Counted from the first letter of the stretch, positions 1 through 7,175 are shown. The stretch is 14,318 nucleotides of DNA from JAGLQA01 sp023135565 (GCA_030639305.1 DAOWCY010000184.1:1-14318); one strand, 5' to 3'. The notes: a model not told the origin generated them from the letters alone. Numbers and translations are program-made.

Positions 1-74
1 ACCGAATTTTTGATCAGGTGGGACACCACACGTCCTTTTACTTTTTCTAATTCTATGCTTCTTTGGTGATTCAT
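1..74 (-). CDS. N-terminal fragment of an unidentified protein, cut by the window edge
   Basis: A minus-strand reading frame starts with ATG at 74 and stays open to the left edge. The visible N-terminus is MNHQRSIELEKVKGRVVSHL, then IKNS. An AAGGAG ribosome-binding site lies at 81-86, six bases before the ATG, which is strong support for a real start. The 24 codons are too few to identify a family. It lies downstream of the beta-barrel gene in the same direction, but 217 bp of mostly repeat-derived DNA separate them, so it may be a separate transcription unit. Confidence 0.6.
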   Translation of the reverse strand, partial: MNHQRSIELEKVKGRVVSHLIKNS

Positions 75-291
75 CTTTTACTCCTTAAAATTTTTTTAAC
101 AAGCTTAGCCTGTTGTGTAATTTTAAGGGTCGCCATTTGGCACAAATATGAGAGGGGTGGCGCTGAGGGGTTTTTTTTGCCCCGAAGCGACGGGGTGTGT
201 TAGCCCTCTTCGAGACTTGCCGGGAGGTGCCCGGAAGGGGTGGGGTGTGTTCGTTTGCAGCCAACGGCTGCGGCGGGAAATAAAACCGGGA
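75..291. repeat. Repeat-bearing intergenic spacer with module alpha copy 1 (150-203)
   Basis: No credible gene is present. Bases 150-203 (plus-strand sense) are a near-identical copy of 1660-1715: GAGAGGGGTGGCGCTGAGGGG, a T-rich run, then CCCCGAAGCGACGGGG and GTGTGTTAG. The CCCCG/CGGGG arms can form a short hairpin. A second perfect hairpin, GCAGCC/GGCTGC with a 3-base loop, lies at 257-271. Neither is followed by a T-run on the minus strand, so a classical intrinsic terminator after the beta-barrel gene is not clear. Open frames here are products of GC-rich repeat sequence. Confidence 0.7.
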
Positions 292-1557
292 TCAAAAATA
301 AATCCTGAATGCAGCAAAAAACATGTGCGGATACGCTCCGAATTCGGAATTAAAAATAGTCAACGGCTGGGGCCGGTCCTGGGGGAAAAGGAATCCCGGT
401 CTTCTGCCTACGCCTAAATAAGCGCCGGCGGAGATATAAATGTTCTCGGCTATGTTGTATTCTAAGTTGGGAGAAATAGAAAATGAACCGTCCGAAAGAT
501 TATAAATAACCATGCCGGTAAAAGGAATAAGAGGAGAAAGCTGGTAAGTCAATCCGGCGTTGAGATAGTGCCTCCCCATCAGGTATGCCGCGCCTTCCAA
601 AAAAGCCGTAGTCTGGAAAAAATCTAAATATTCGCCGGGTTCGTTTTTCCCGGCGGAGTTGAAATGATACTCAATAAAAGCATAAACCTTGCCGCCGAAA
701 TTGTAATCGAGACCTACCGATGCCCGGAAGTAATCTTTTTCTATACCTTTCTCTTGGCTGTTAAAATAACCGGGCTTCACATATGCCGTTTCAAAACGGA
801 ATCCGGCTCCGCCGATAGAACGCGACAGGTCGAAACCTAACAGCAGGTTTTCACGGAAGCTCATCAACAGCAGCGCGATGTCTGTTTTTAACAGGTAAAT
901 CTTTGCCCGCAGGTACGCGGCGCTGTTGGCAAATTCAAAATTCTCGCCGAAAATATAACCGATGTCCAGTTCATCCATCATGCCTAAAGGGATTCGTACC
1001 CGCACGGCATCGACGCCGCGCCGCTCTTCGGTATCCAATTCGTTAAAAGTAAAAGGAGCTATGGTATCCGTAGGATTAATCACATAAGAACTGCCCCAGG
1101 CAATGGCCTGCCGGCCGATAAAAATATCGGCGATTTTGGTTTTGATAGTAACAAAGCAGCGGTCTAAATTATGAAAAATCCCCAGGCTGCTCACTGCTTC
1201 CCCGGCGCCGGGGTACAACCGGGCGGCAAAATCATCGAAACGGTAACTTCCGGCCTGCAAATTTTCAAAAAAGATACTTTCACTAAAAAGCAGGGCGTCC
1301 TGGATACGGGGCGAGACGTCATAGGCTATTTTTACCGAAAAACTGCGGGAAGGGGCGTAGGAGAGTTTCAGCCGCAGCCGGTTATTGACTGCCCCGATAG
1401 GCGGAGTGGTCAGGTCTATGCCCTGGCTGCTGTAAGCGGGCATTTTGAAGCCCACAAAAAAAGATTTATAATAGCCGCTGAGAGAAAAAGCATCACCTGC
1501 TTGTAATGCTCCAGTCATTAAAAAAGCCGCTAATATAACCAATATTATTTTTTTCAT
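292..1557 (-). CDS. Secreted outer-membrane beta-barrel protein (porin-like), last gene of the export operon
   Basis: A 421-residue protein. Residues 1-20 form a typical Sec signal peptide (MKKII, then a hydrophobic stretch ending ALQA). The mature part is made of alternating hydrophobic/polar strands separated by turns, and it ends in RIYF, the terminal aromatic residue usual for BAM-assembled barrels. Residues 148-164 carry GRQ...WG.....NPTD, a pattern seen in several porin-like families of unknown substrate. The ATG at 1557 has AGGAG at 1564-1568, six bases upstream. It follows the ABC ATPase gene in the same direction across a 393-bp gap filled by repeats. It may be the outer-membrane component served by the upstream Lol-like transporter, or it may be independently expressed. 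Substrate unknown; the barrel assignment is firm, the family name is not. Confidence 0.8.
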   Translation of the reverse strand: MKKIILVILAAFLMTGALQAGDAFSLSGYYKSFFVGFKMPAYSSQGIDLTTPPIGAVNNRLRLKLSYAPSRSFSVKIAYDVSPRIQDALLFSESIFFENLQAGSYRFDDFAARLYPGAGEAVSSLGIFHNLDRCFVTIKTKIADIFIGRQAIAWGSSYVINPTDTIAPFTFNELDTEERRGVDAVRVRIPLGMMDELDIGYIFGENFEFANSAAYLRAKIYLLKTDIALLLMSFRENLLLGFDLSRSIGGAGFRFETAYVKPGYFNSQEKGIEKDYFRASVGLDYNFGGKVYAFIEYHFNSAGKNEPGEYLDFFQTTAFLEGAAYLMGRHYLNAGLTYQLSPLIPFTGMVIYNLSDGSFSISPNLEYNIAENIYISAGAYLGVGRRPGFLFPQDRPQPLTIFNSEFGAYPHMFFAAFRIYF

Positions 1558-1651
1558 TTTACACTCCTACATTAGTGTACTCAGCTCGCATGCACGCAAA
1601 TTGGCCTGACCTCTAAAATTACTATGTTTATGGTTTTGACCAGCCAAAATT

Positions 1652-1946
1652 CCCCTCTCGAGAGGGGTGGCGCTGAGGGGCTTTTTCTTTTCCCCGAAGC
1701 GACGGGGTGTGTTAGCTCGTCGAAAAACACCACCACCCCACGCGCGGGGAGCCTATAAGCGGCTTCGCCGCAGGGGGCGCTTTTGATTTTAAATAAACAA
1801 AAGTTTTGTTCAAACTTTTTCTGAAAGTGCGGTGTGCCGCTGGCCCCCAACGACAATTTAATGGGGGCGGCCCCCGGCAGGGACCTGCCGCGAAGCGGCT
1901 TAACGCCACCCCACGCGCGTGGGGCCGCCGGAGGCAAGTAATTTCA
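1652..1946 (+). repeat. Composite intergenic repeat: module alpha (1652-1733) plus module beta (1744-1936)
   Basis: This fills most of the 393-bp gap between the ATPase stop (1951) and the beta-barrel start (1557). Module alpha begins with the perfect palindrome CCCCTCTC/GAGAGGGG (1652-1667) and continues as in 150-203, then TGTTAGCTCGTCGAAAAACA, which recurs inverted near 14262-14285. Module beta contains GAGCCTATAAGCGGCTTCGC, GCGCTTTTGATTTTAAATAA, the near-palindrome AAGTTTTGTTCAAACTT, GAAAGTGCGGTGTGCCGC, a CCCCCAAC...ATGGGGGCG segment, the perfect 16-bp palindrome CCCCACGC/GCGTGGGG (1909-1924) and a terminal GCCGCCGGAGGCA. Related copies lie at 6036-6188 (inverted) and 14079-14173. No transposase is present. 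Long frames on both strands here are artefacts of the repeat. Confidence 0.8.
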
Positions 1947-1950
1947 TATG

Positions 1951-2652
1951 TCATTTCTTAATTTCATCGGAGTTAATAACGCCGTCCTTGAGGCTGATAA
2001 CCCGGCGCGCCCGCTCCATCACCATCTCATCATGAGTGGAAAAAAGAAAAGTCATGCCGGTTTTCTTATTCAGTTCCCGCATCATGTCCAATAGGCCAGC
2101 CCCGGTTTTGGAATCTAAGTTTGCCGTCGGCTCGTCGGCCAATATCAACGAAGGCCGCGACACCATGGCCCTGGCTATGGCTACACGCTGCTGCTGCCCG
2201 CCGGAAAGCTTCGGGGGCATGCGGTCAACATATTCGGCCAGATCGACTTCCTGGAGCACTTCCATTACCCGGCGGCGGCGTTCCTCTTTGCTAACTCCCT
2301 GCAATAGCATGATGTATTCGACGTTCTCCTCTACGGTGAGCACGGGGATCAGGTTATAAGCCTGGAATATAAACCCGATGTGATCACGCCGGAAATCGGA
2401 AAGCTCTTTGCCTTTCATAGCGGATAATAGTTTTCCTTTTAACCAGACTTTCCCGGCTGTGGCTGAATCTAAGCCGGATATGACGTTGAGAAAGGTAGTT
2501 TTGCCGGACCCGGACGGCCCGACTATGGCGCTGAATTCCCCGGGCTTTATCGAAAGATCGATGCCCCGGACTGCTTCGACTTCGATGCCGTTATCTTTAT
2601 AGTTCTTTTTTAAATCTTCAGTTAAGATGATGTTTTCTTCGTTTTTATTCAT
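1951..2652 (-). CDS. ABC transporter ATP-binding protein, LolD/MacB type
   Basis: A 233-residue ATPase, the usual length for LolD-like subunits. It has all the nucleotide-binding motifs: Walker A GPSGSGKTT (45-53), Q-loop Q97, signature LSGGQQQR (149-156), Walker B LILADEP with catalytic E174, D-loop NLDS (178-181) and switch histidine H207. It should hydrolyse ATP in the cytoplasm and drive the two FtsX-type permeases encoded just upstream, powering extraction or transfer of a substrate from the inner membrane. The ATG has AGGAG about six bases upstream. The stop codon lies within a few bases of the repeat in the following gap. The LolD versus MacB distinction cannot be made from sequence alone; the LolA-like gene in the operon favours a lipoprotein or lipid export role. 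Confidence 0.93.
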   Translation of the reverse strand: MNKNEENIILTEDLKKNYKDNGIEVEAVRGIDLSIKPGEFSAIVGPSGSGKTTFLNVISGLDSATAGKVWLKGKLLSAMKGKELSDFRRDHIGFIFQAYNLIPVLTVEENVEYIMLLQGVSKEERRRRVMEVLQEVDLAEYVDRMPPKLSGGQQQRVAIARAMVSRPSLILADEPTANLDSKTGAGLLDMMRELNKKTGMTFLFSTHDEMVMERARRVISLKDGVINSDEIKK

Positions 2653-2681
2653 TTTTTACTCCTGAAACTTGTCTTCGACGA

Positions 2682-2715
2682 CCAGGGGGGCTTTTTTGAA
2701 AAATCGCCCCCCTGG
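2682..2715. other. Strong hairpin in the intergenic gap before the ATPase gene
   Basis: Perfect 10-bp arms CCAGGGGGGC (2682-2691) and GCCCCCCTGG (2706-2715) flank a 14-base loop with T-rich and A-rich halves that can pair further. It lies in the 109-bp gap between permease 2 and the ATPase gene. On the minus-strand transcript no U-run follows, so it is more likely an mRNA stability, partial attenuation or repeat element than a full terminator. Confidence 0.6.
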
Positions 2716-2761
2716 ACCCCCCATAAAACTTTTGTTAATTCGTTTCTCTTTGCGATTCATT

Positions 2762-3988
2762 TTACAGGCTCTTTCGTAAAGCGTCGGCTATGGACATCTT
2801 TCCGGCTACACGGGCCGGGTAAAGACCCACAAGGATCATAAACAAAAATACCCCAACGGGATAAACGATAAATTGCATGAGCCGCATCTCAGGATAAAGC
2901 ATGTCCGTGATAGTGGTTCCGGCAAACTCGATGCCCCGGTAATCTATGCCGGTTTTGGTGAAAATCAAGGTGATTACAAAACCTAAAATAATCCCCAGGA
3001 TGATGCTGACTACACCCAATGCGGCGGCTTCAAATATCACCAATTTGCGCACCCCGGAGGCACGGGTGCCCACCGCTCGAAGCACTCCAAACTCGAACAT
3101 GCGCTCATACAAGGACATGAAAAGTGTGTTGATAATGCCGAAAACCACAACACTGGCCAGTATAATACACATCATCGCCAAACTGACGCCCGACATGTCG
3201 AATATCGCTTTCAATTGGGGCAAAAGCGCCGTCCAACTAACCGCTTCATTATTATATTGGGAATATTTTTCCCAGAAAGGCGAATCCTTTTGAAGCGCGT
3301 ATTTCATGTCTTTGAACTTGATGGCCACCTGGTGCACATTAGCGCCTATTCCCAACATCTGCTGCGCTTTTCCTAAGCGGATAAATGCCATGCCGCTGTC
3401 CAATTCCTTGATGTTAAAATGATAAATCCCGGAGATGCGGAACATCTCCTGGCCCAGGTCACCGCTGTGGGCCTGGGCCACCGTAGCCACTACCCGGTCC
3501 CCTAAGGACACTTCCAAAACTTCGGCCAATTTGCTGCCGATGACTATGTCGTGGGGGTCGCCGCCTGCAAAAAAATCACCGTCCCGGATGGCGTCGTCAA
3601 CCTGGCTGAGAAATTTCTCGGTTTCGGGAATGACGCCGAAAAGCATCACGGAATTGGCGTCGGCGGGAGAAGTAATCATCCCGAAACTCAAAGTGCGCAG
3701 GGTAAACTTATCGACGATCTTTTCTGCTTTGAGGTTCTTTGCCACTTCGTCGATTTTTTGGACGGTTTTCTCCACCTCCTGGGTGTCGCGAAAACCGGCA
3801 CCGTGTATCTGCGCTTCACCTAACAACGAAGAGGTGGCCGACTTGATAATATTATTCTCCATGCCGATCATATACGCATCGCTGAGTATCAAAGAAGCCA
3901 ATCCTATGGCGATGGCAATAGCGGCGATTATCGTTCTTCTTTTGTTCCTGAAAATGTTTCTCCAGGCAAGTTTTATGTAAAACCACAT
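2762..3988 (-). CDS. ABC transporter permease, FtsX/LolC-E family (permease 2)
   Basis: A 408-residue inner-membrane protein with the four-helix layout of this family. TM1 is near residues 19-40 after a basic N-terminus (RNIFRNKRRT). A large periplasmic MacB_PCD-like domain spans about 45-265. Three C-terminal helices lie near 268-290, 318-343 and 371-392. The conserved cytoplasmic loop YERMFEFGVLRAVGTR (294-309) is the FtsX-domain signature between TM2 and TM3, thought to contact the ATPase. GAGGAG lies a few bases before the ATG. Only 18 bp separate it from permease 1 upstream, so the two are cotranscribed and probably form a heterodimer. The exact substrate is not visible. Confidence 0.92.
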   Translation of the reverse strand: MWFYIKLAWRNIFRNKRRTIIAAIAIAIGLASLILSDAYMIGMENNIIKSATSSLLGEAQIHGAGFRDTQEVEKTVQKIDEVAKNLKAEKIVDKFTLRTLSFGMITSPADANSVMLFGVIPETEKFLSQVDDAIRDGDFFAGGDPHDIVIGSKLAEVLEVSLGDRVVATVAQAHSGDLGQEMFRISGIYHFNIKELDSGMAFIRLGKAQQMLGIGANVHQVAIKFKDMKYALQKDSPFWEKYSQYNNEAVSWTALLPQLKAIFDMSGVSLAMMCIILASVVVFGIINTLFMSLYERMFEFGVLRAVGTRASGVRKLVIFEAAALGVVSIILGIILGFVITLIFTKTGIDYRGIEFAGTTITDMLYPEMRLMQFIVYPVGVFLFMILVGLYPARVAGKMSIADALRKSL

Positions 3989-4006
3989 TTTTTTTCTCCT
4001 CTTTTC

Positions 4007-5218
4007 TTAATGAGTCCGCATGGACTTCGCCGGGTCGGTGCGGGCTGCTTTAAAGGCAGGCACCAGGCTGACCAGCGTGGACACCAGCAGCACGGTGACA
4101 GCGGGGATATAAAAACTGCGGGCATTGATCTCCGCCATCATGTGCTGGAACTTCATGCCGCCGTAAGTGATGGGCTCAGGCAAACTATACCCGTGAATAG
4201 AAAAAATATAGAGCAGCAAAAGCCCTACGCCGGCACCGCAGATAATACAAATCACGGCCAGGATGTTGACTTCGGTAAGCACCATTTTAACGATCTGTGC
4301 CGGTTTGGTGCCTACTGCTTTTAATACGCCGTACTCCCTCCTGCGCTCCAATACGGACATGAGCACGGTATTCAATACGCCTACCGCTACCACCATGATA
4401 ATTATAACCAGCATGATCCACATGCCTTCTTTGTCGGCGTTCATGGCTACATAAAAAGAGCGGGCAAATACCTGCCAGGGGGCCACCTCCAAACCTGGGT
4501 CCGCGATCTTCTCCCGCAGGGCTTCCGATACCCGGCTCACATGGTTGAGACTGGCTGTAGTGATAGCAATCTCGTGGACGCGGCCCTCTAACACCAAAAG
4601 TTCCTGGGCGTCCTGCAAATGAAGATAAAAAGAGGCCCGGTCGCCGATCTCATCACCGCTGTCTACGATGCCTACGATTTTGTACAGGTCGTTGGCTATC
4701 GAACCGTCGGCTCCCTGGGACAACACCACGATCTCATCGTCCAGCCCGGCTTTCAATATTTTAGCCAGCCCTTTGCCCAACAGCGCTTCGTGGGCCGGGC
4801 CGGACAACATCCTGCCCTCGATTATCTTTTCATCGAATTTGGTGGTCTTAACCTCTTTCTGCGGATCGATGCCGATAATGCGCGTACCGGCGCTTTTGTC
4901 TTTTACAGAAACCAGCCCGGCGCCAAAAAGCCGCGGCGTCCAGGAGTCTACCTTCTCCGTGTCCTGCAAAATTTTTTCCAACTGCGGCAGGTTATTCACT
5001 GTTTTGTAGAGGGAAGGCCGGTCTAAGTAGTCTTTTTCATGCACCTGGATGTGGCCTAAACTGTAGCGGGTGAAAGTATCGATAATATTGTTATAGGTGC
5101 CGTCTGACCAACCGATAAAAAAAGTAGACAGCACAAAACCGCCGAACATGCTCAAGGCCGTCAGGATGGTGCGCCGTCTCTGCCTGAATACATTCCGGAA
5201 AGCAATTTTTAATATCAT
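4007..5218 (-). CDS. ABC transporter permease, FtsX/LolC-E family (permease 1)
   Basis: A 403-residue paralogue of the next gene. A basic N-terminus (FRNVFRQRRRT) leads into TM1 (about 17-37). A periplasmic domain follows (about 40-260), then TM2 (267-287), the FtsX-type loop LERRREYGVLKAVGTKPAQI (290-309), TM3 (316-338) and TM4 (370-390). The start lies only two bases after the stop of the LolA-like gene, and its GAGG ribosome-binding site overlaps the end of that gene, so translation is probably coupled. Two non-identical permeases plus one ATPase match the LolCDE arrangement. LolCDE itself is the nearest well-studied analogue, but many FtsX permeases serve other exported substrates. Confidence 0.92.
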   Translation of the reverse strand: MILKIAFRNVFRQRRRTILTALSMFGGFVLSTFFIGWSDGTYNNIIDTFTRYSLGHIQVHEKDYLDRPSLYKTVNNLPQLEKILQDTEKVDSWTPRLFGAGLVSVKDKSAGTRIIGIDPQKEVKTTKFDEKIIEGRMLSGPAHEALLGKGLAKILKAGLDDEIVVLSQGADGSIANDLYKIVGIVDSGDEIGDRASFYLHLQDAQELLVLEGRVHEIAITTASLNHVSRVSEALREKIADPGLEVAPWQVFARSFYVAMNADKEGMWIMLVIIIMVVAVGVLNTVLMSVLERRREYGVLKAVGTKPAQIVKMVLTEVNILAVICIICGAGVGLLLLYIFSIHGYSLPEPITYGGMKFQHMMAEINARSFYIPAVTVLLVSTLVSLVPAFKAARTDPAKSMRTH

Positions 5219-5220
5219 TT

Positions 5221-5991
5221 TTATATCCTCGAACGTAAATTTCTCAGGGTGAAAATCCCTTTGTCTATCTTGATATTGAATTTGGCATCTAAGTAGCGGA
5301 CAATAGTCCTGCTGCCCTTTTTGTTGGTGGGAATCAATTCCATTACCGCCGGGATTTCCCTTATGCCGAACTTTTTAATATCTTTGTAGAGCATCTCCCG
5401 CATGGACTTTCCTTTTTCATCGTAGTACTTCTGCCAGATGGGTAGGTAACTTTTCTCTTTCACCGCAATAATAATATGACCCCAGACTATGGGCAGCCCT
5501 TCCCGGGGAATGCACTTCACATACAGAACGCCCTGCTCCGGGTTTTCGACTTTCGTAAACTCGAACGTATAGTCTTCGAGAAAAGTAAACTCTTTGACCA
5601 GGTCATCGTTGGTAAAATCGGATCCCATCCAGGAACCCATCATCAAAGAGGGCGGCACTTTCATGACTTTATTGGTTTTGGGTAGAAAATTCCACATTTC
5701 GTTGTCGATTCTCAAAGTAGCAACGCCGCGCTCTTTTTTGGGGTTCAGGATGCGGAGAAATGTTTTATCCATTCCCAGGCTCCAGGCATCCAACTTCAAA
5801 GTCCTTTGCCAGTGCGGGGTGACGATCTCCATCTCCATCACAGCATAACTGGAACTGCTGCGGTAAAGTTCATCCATCTTTTTTACGATCTCTTTTGCAT
5901 CCGCATCTCCCTGGCTCTCGATCGGCAAACTCAGGGTAAATAAAAGAGAAAACAGGATAATAAAGATAAAAATCTTAATAAATTTGCTCAT
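5221..5991 (-). CDS. LolA-like outer-membrane lipoprotein-sorting protein, first gene of the export operon
   Basis: A 256-residue exported protein. A hydrophobic signal sequence covers about residues 1-27 with no lipobox cysteine, so it is probably periplasmic. The rest fits the LolA-like / COG2834 sorting-protein group: a long beta-rich fold with the region VPPSLMMGSWMGSDFTNDDL, typical of these operon-linked forms rather than the shorter classical LolA. The presumed role is to carry a hydrophobic ligand (lipoprotein acyl chains or another lipid) between the permease pair and the outer membrane. AGGAGG (5997-6002) lies five bases before the ATG. The putative TetR operator begins at 6003, directly beside the ribosome-binding site, so this gene and those after it are the probable regulated operon. 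Confidence 0.88.
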   Translation of the reverse strand: MSKFIKIFIFIILFSLLFTLSLPIESQGDADAKEIVKKMDELYRSSSSYAVMEMEIVTPHWQRTLKLDAWSLGMDKTFLRILNPKKERGVATLRIDNEMWNFLPKTNKVMKVPPSLMMGSWMGSDFTNDDLVKEFTFLEDYTFEFTKVENPEQGVLYVKCIPREGLPIVWGHIIIAVKEKSYLPIWQKYYDEKGKSMREMLYKDIKKFGIREIPAVMELIPTNKKGSRTIVRYLDAKFNIKIDKGIFTLRNLRSRI

Positions 5992-6002
5992 ATCAGCCTC
6001 CT

Positions 6003-6024
6003 TTTGACCGAACAGTCGGTCAAA
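6003..6024. promoter_or_regulatory. Putative TetR operator in front of the export operon
   Basis: Perfect inverted repeat with 9-bp arms TTTGACCGA and TCGGTCAAA around a 4-base centre (ACAG). It lies immediately upstream of the LolA-like gene's AGGAGG. A -10-like TATAGA (6027-6032, minus strand) sits just before it, so a bound regulator would block the transcription start. Half-sites resemble those at 7064-7081 near the tetR start. Binding by the TetR protein encoded next door is inferred, not shown. Confidence 0.72.
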
Positions 6025-6035
6025 TATCTATATCA

Positions 6036-6188
6036 TGCCTCCGGCGGCCCTGCCGGGTGACGCCCCCATTAAATTGAAGTTGGGGGCCGCGGCACACCGC
6101 ACTTTCAGAAAAAGTTTGATCAAAACTTCTAATAAGTGAGAATCAAAAACTCTGCCTGCTGCGAAGCAGCTTATAGGCTGGGGACGGC
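6036..6188 (-). repeat. Inverted copy of intergenic repeat module beta
   Basis: Read on the minus strand, this contains GCCGTCCCCAGCCTATAAGC, CTGCTTCGCAGCAGG, AAGTTTTGATCAAACTTTTT, CTGAAAGTGCGGTGTGCCGC, a CCCCCAAC...ATGGGGGCG segment and a terminal GGGCCGCCGGAGGCA, in the same order as in 1744-1936. It fills the space between the tetR stop and the operator of the export operon. Its GGAGGCA end touches the operon's presumed -10 region. A short open frame across it is not a gene. Confidence 0.8.
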
Positions 6189-6208
6189 ATTTATCTATCT
6201 GCAAACAC

Positions 6209-6859
6209 TTACTCATCGTTTGCCTCGCTGTTTCCTTGCGCCGGGGCAGCGGAAAGCCCCCGCAGTACAGTAAACTTAATCGTCTGCACCACTCCGCTGA
6301 AATCGAAATTTTCTTTATCTAAAACCCACTGCACCATGATGCCGTCTAAAGCGCCGATAATCATGGCGGCTGCGTTTTCGGGGTTAATATTCTTCCTGAA
6401 ACTGCCGTTGTTCATGCCTTCGACGATGATAGCGGCAAAGAGTTCGCGGTATGAGCGGTAGAACAAGTTCATATCTTTTAATAAGACACCTTTGGAACTT
6501 TTACTCCTGATGCCTTCGGACCAGAAATCGAACCATAATTCGATGAACTCGACACTGCTCCAATTATTCATATCGGAAAATAGATCGAATATTTGCCGCA
6601 ATTTTTCCCTGGCCGGGACTTTGGAGATCAGTATCTCTTCCATGTCCAGTTCTAAGGAACGCATGAAGTAGCCGAAGGAGTAATTTATGATCGCTTCTTT
6701 GTTTTCGAAATATTCGTATACGGTGCCTTTACCGATCCCGGCGGCGGCGGCGATATCGTTGATGGTGGTTTTGGCGAATCCTTTTTTAGCAAATTCGGAG
6801 ATGGCGGCAGTGACGATGCCGTCTTTTTTTTCTTTTTTGTCTACTACTTTAGCGCACAT
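6209..6859 (-). CDS. TetR/AcrR-family transcriptional regulator
   Basis: A 216-residue protein, typical for the family. The N-terminal helix-turn-helix is clear: residues 31-57 read TTINDIAAAAGIGKGTVYEY and then FENKEAI, preceded by FAKKGF. The C-terminal all-helical part is the usual ligand-binding/dimerisation domain, whose ligand cannot be read from sequence. The start ATG (6859) has AGGAG about five bases upstream. It is in the same orientation as the export operon, immediately upstream of it. Palindromes near its own transcription start (7064-7081) and in front of the operon (6003-6024) suggest repression of both itself and the transporter, perhaps relieved by a membrane-active or hydrophobic compound. 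The gene is intact. Confidence 0.93.
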   Translation of the reverse strand: MCAKVVDKKEKKDGIVTAAISEFAKKGFAKTTINDIAAAAGIGKGTVYEYFENKEAIINYSFGYFMRSLELDMEEILISKVPAREKLRQIFDLFSDMNNWSSVEFIELWFDFWSEGIRSKSSKGVLLKDMNLFYRSYRELFAAIIVEGMNNGSFRKNINPENAAAMIIGALDGIMVQWVLDKENFDFSGVVQTIKFTVLRGLSAAPAQGNSEANDE

Positions 6860-7063
6860 ATAATCTCCTGCGGCAGCTTCCAGCCTTCTTCATTCAGCCG
6901 GGGCTATCAGGTACAGCTTTCAGCTTCTTCTAACTGACTCGTTGTCCGGTATCAGCCCGGGCTTTATCAACCCGTCACACCGCAAAAAACGCCGTTTTCC
7001 GCTCTATGACAGGCCAAACCCTACACCCACCCGATTCAGCCGGTTTTGCAACCGACCAAATTG
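6860..7063 (-). other. Long 5' leader of tetR, no gene seen
   Basis: From the predicted tetR transcription start (near 7078) to its ATG is about 220 nt, long compared with the 12-nt leaders of neighbouring genes. On the minus strand it contains two copies of CCGGCTGAAT and short AGCTG repeats, but I see no open reading frame, riboswitch consensus or terminator. An extra ACCGACC half-site at 7051-7057 lies close to the operator at 7064-7081. Confidence 0.4.
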
Positions 7064-7081
7064 ACCGACCGCCCGGTCGGT
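7064..7081. promoter_or_regulatory. Putative TetR operator at the tetR transcription start
   Basis: Perfect inverted repeat ACCGACCG (7064-7071), CC, CGGTCGGT (7074-7081). It begins four bases downstream of the predicted tetR -10 box (7085-7090) and therefore covers the expected start of transcription near 7078, the classical position for autorepression. The outer GACCGA/TCGGT half-sites resemble those at 6003-6024, but the spacing between half-sites is 4 bp wider. Confidence 0.7.
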
Positions 7082-7084
7082 TAT

Positions 7085-7113
7085 AATATAGTATTATTTT
7101 CTTTTTTTGTCAA
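7085..7113 (-). promoter_or_regulatory. Sigma70-type promoter of tetR
   Basis: Minus strand: a perfect -35 TTGACA (7108-7113), a 17-bp A-rich spacer, and -10 TATATT (7085-7090). Transcription is expected to start near 7078, inside the palindrome at 7064-7081. Confidence 0.75.
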
Positions 7114-7175
7114 CACTTTTTTATTTTTTTACCGGGAGGTTGACGAAAACGCAAAAATATTCTATACTGTCAACA
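7108..7175. repeat. Three GTCAAC/GTTGAC hexamers at exact 30-bp spacing
   Basis: GTCAAC occurs at 7109-7114, its reverse complement GTTGAC at 7139-7144, and GTCAAC again at 7169-7174. The outer two extend to identical 8-mers TGTCAACA (7108-7115 and 7168-7175). The first two overlap the -35 boxes of the divergent tetR and xre promoters. The third lies directly after the xre -10, up to the transcription start. They could be operator half-sites for the XRE regulator; part of the similarity is forced by the -35 consensus. Confidence 0.45.
7140..7168 (+). promoter_or_regulatory. Sigma70-type promoter of the XRE-M78/PIN unit
   Basis: -35 TTGACG (7140-7145), 17-bp spacer, -10 TATACT (7163-7168). 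The start should fall near 7175, at the AGGAGG ribosome-binding site itself, giving a leader of about 12 nt. It is divergent from the tetR promoter, with the two -35 boxes 26 bp apart. Confidence 0.75.

Noticed and set aside
150..203. Intrinsic terminator at module alpha
   Set aside because: The CCCCG/CGGGG hairpin has its T-run before, not after, the stem on the plus strand and A's after it on the minus strand.
1909..1924. CCCCACGC/GCGTGGGG palindrome resembling a type I-E CRISPR repeat stem
   Set aside because: Only single diverged copies exist (also 14236-14251), without regular spacing or spacers; they are parts of the intergenic repeats.
1581..1954. Two long overlapping minus-strand open frames between the ATPase and beta-barrel genes, and similar frames at 148-417 and 6028-6216
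   Set aside because: They lie wholly or largely in repeat modules, lack ribosome-binding sites and have low-complexity P/R/G-rich translations.
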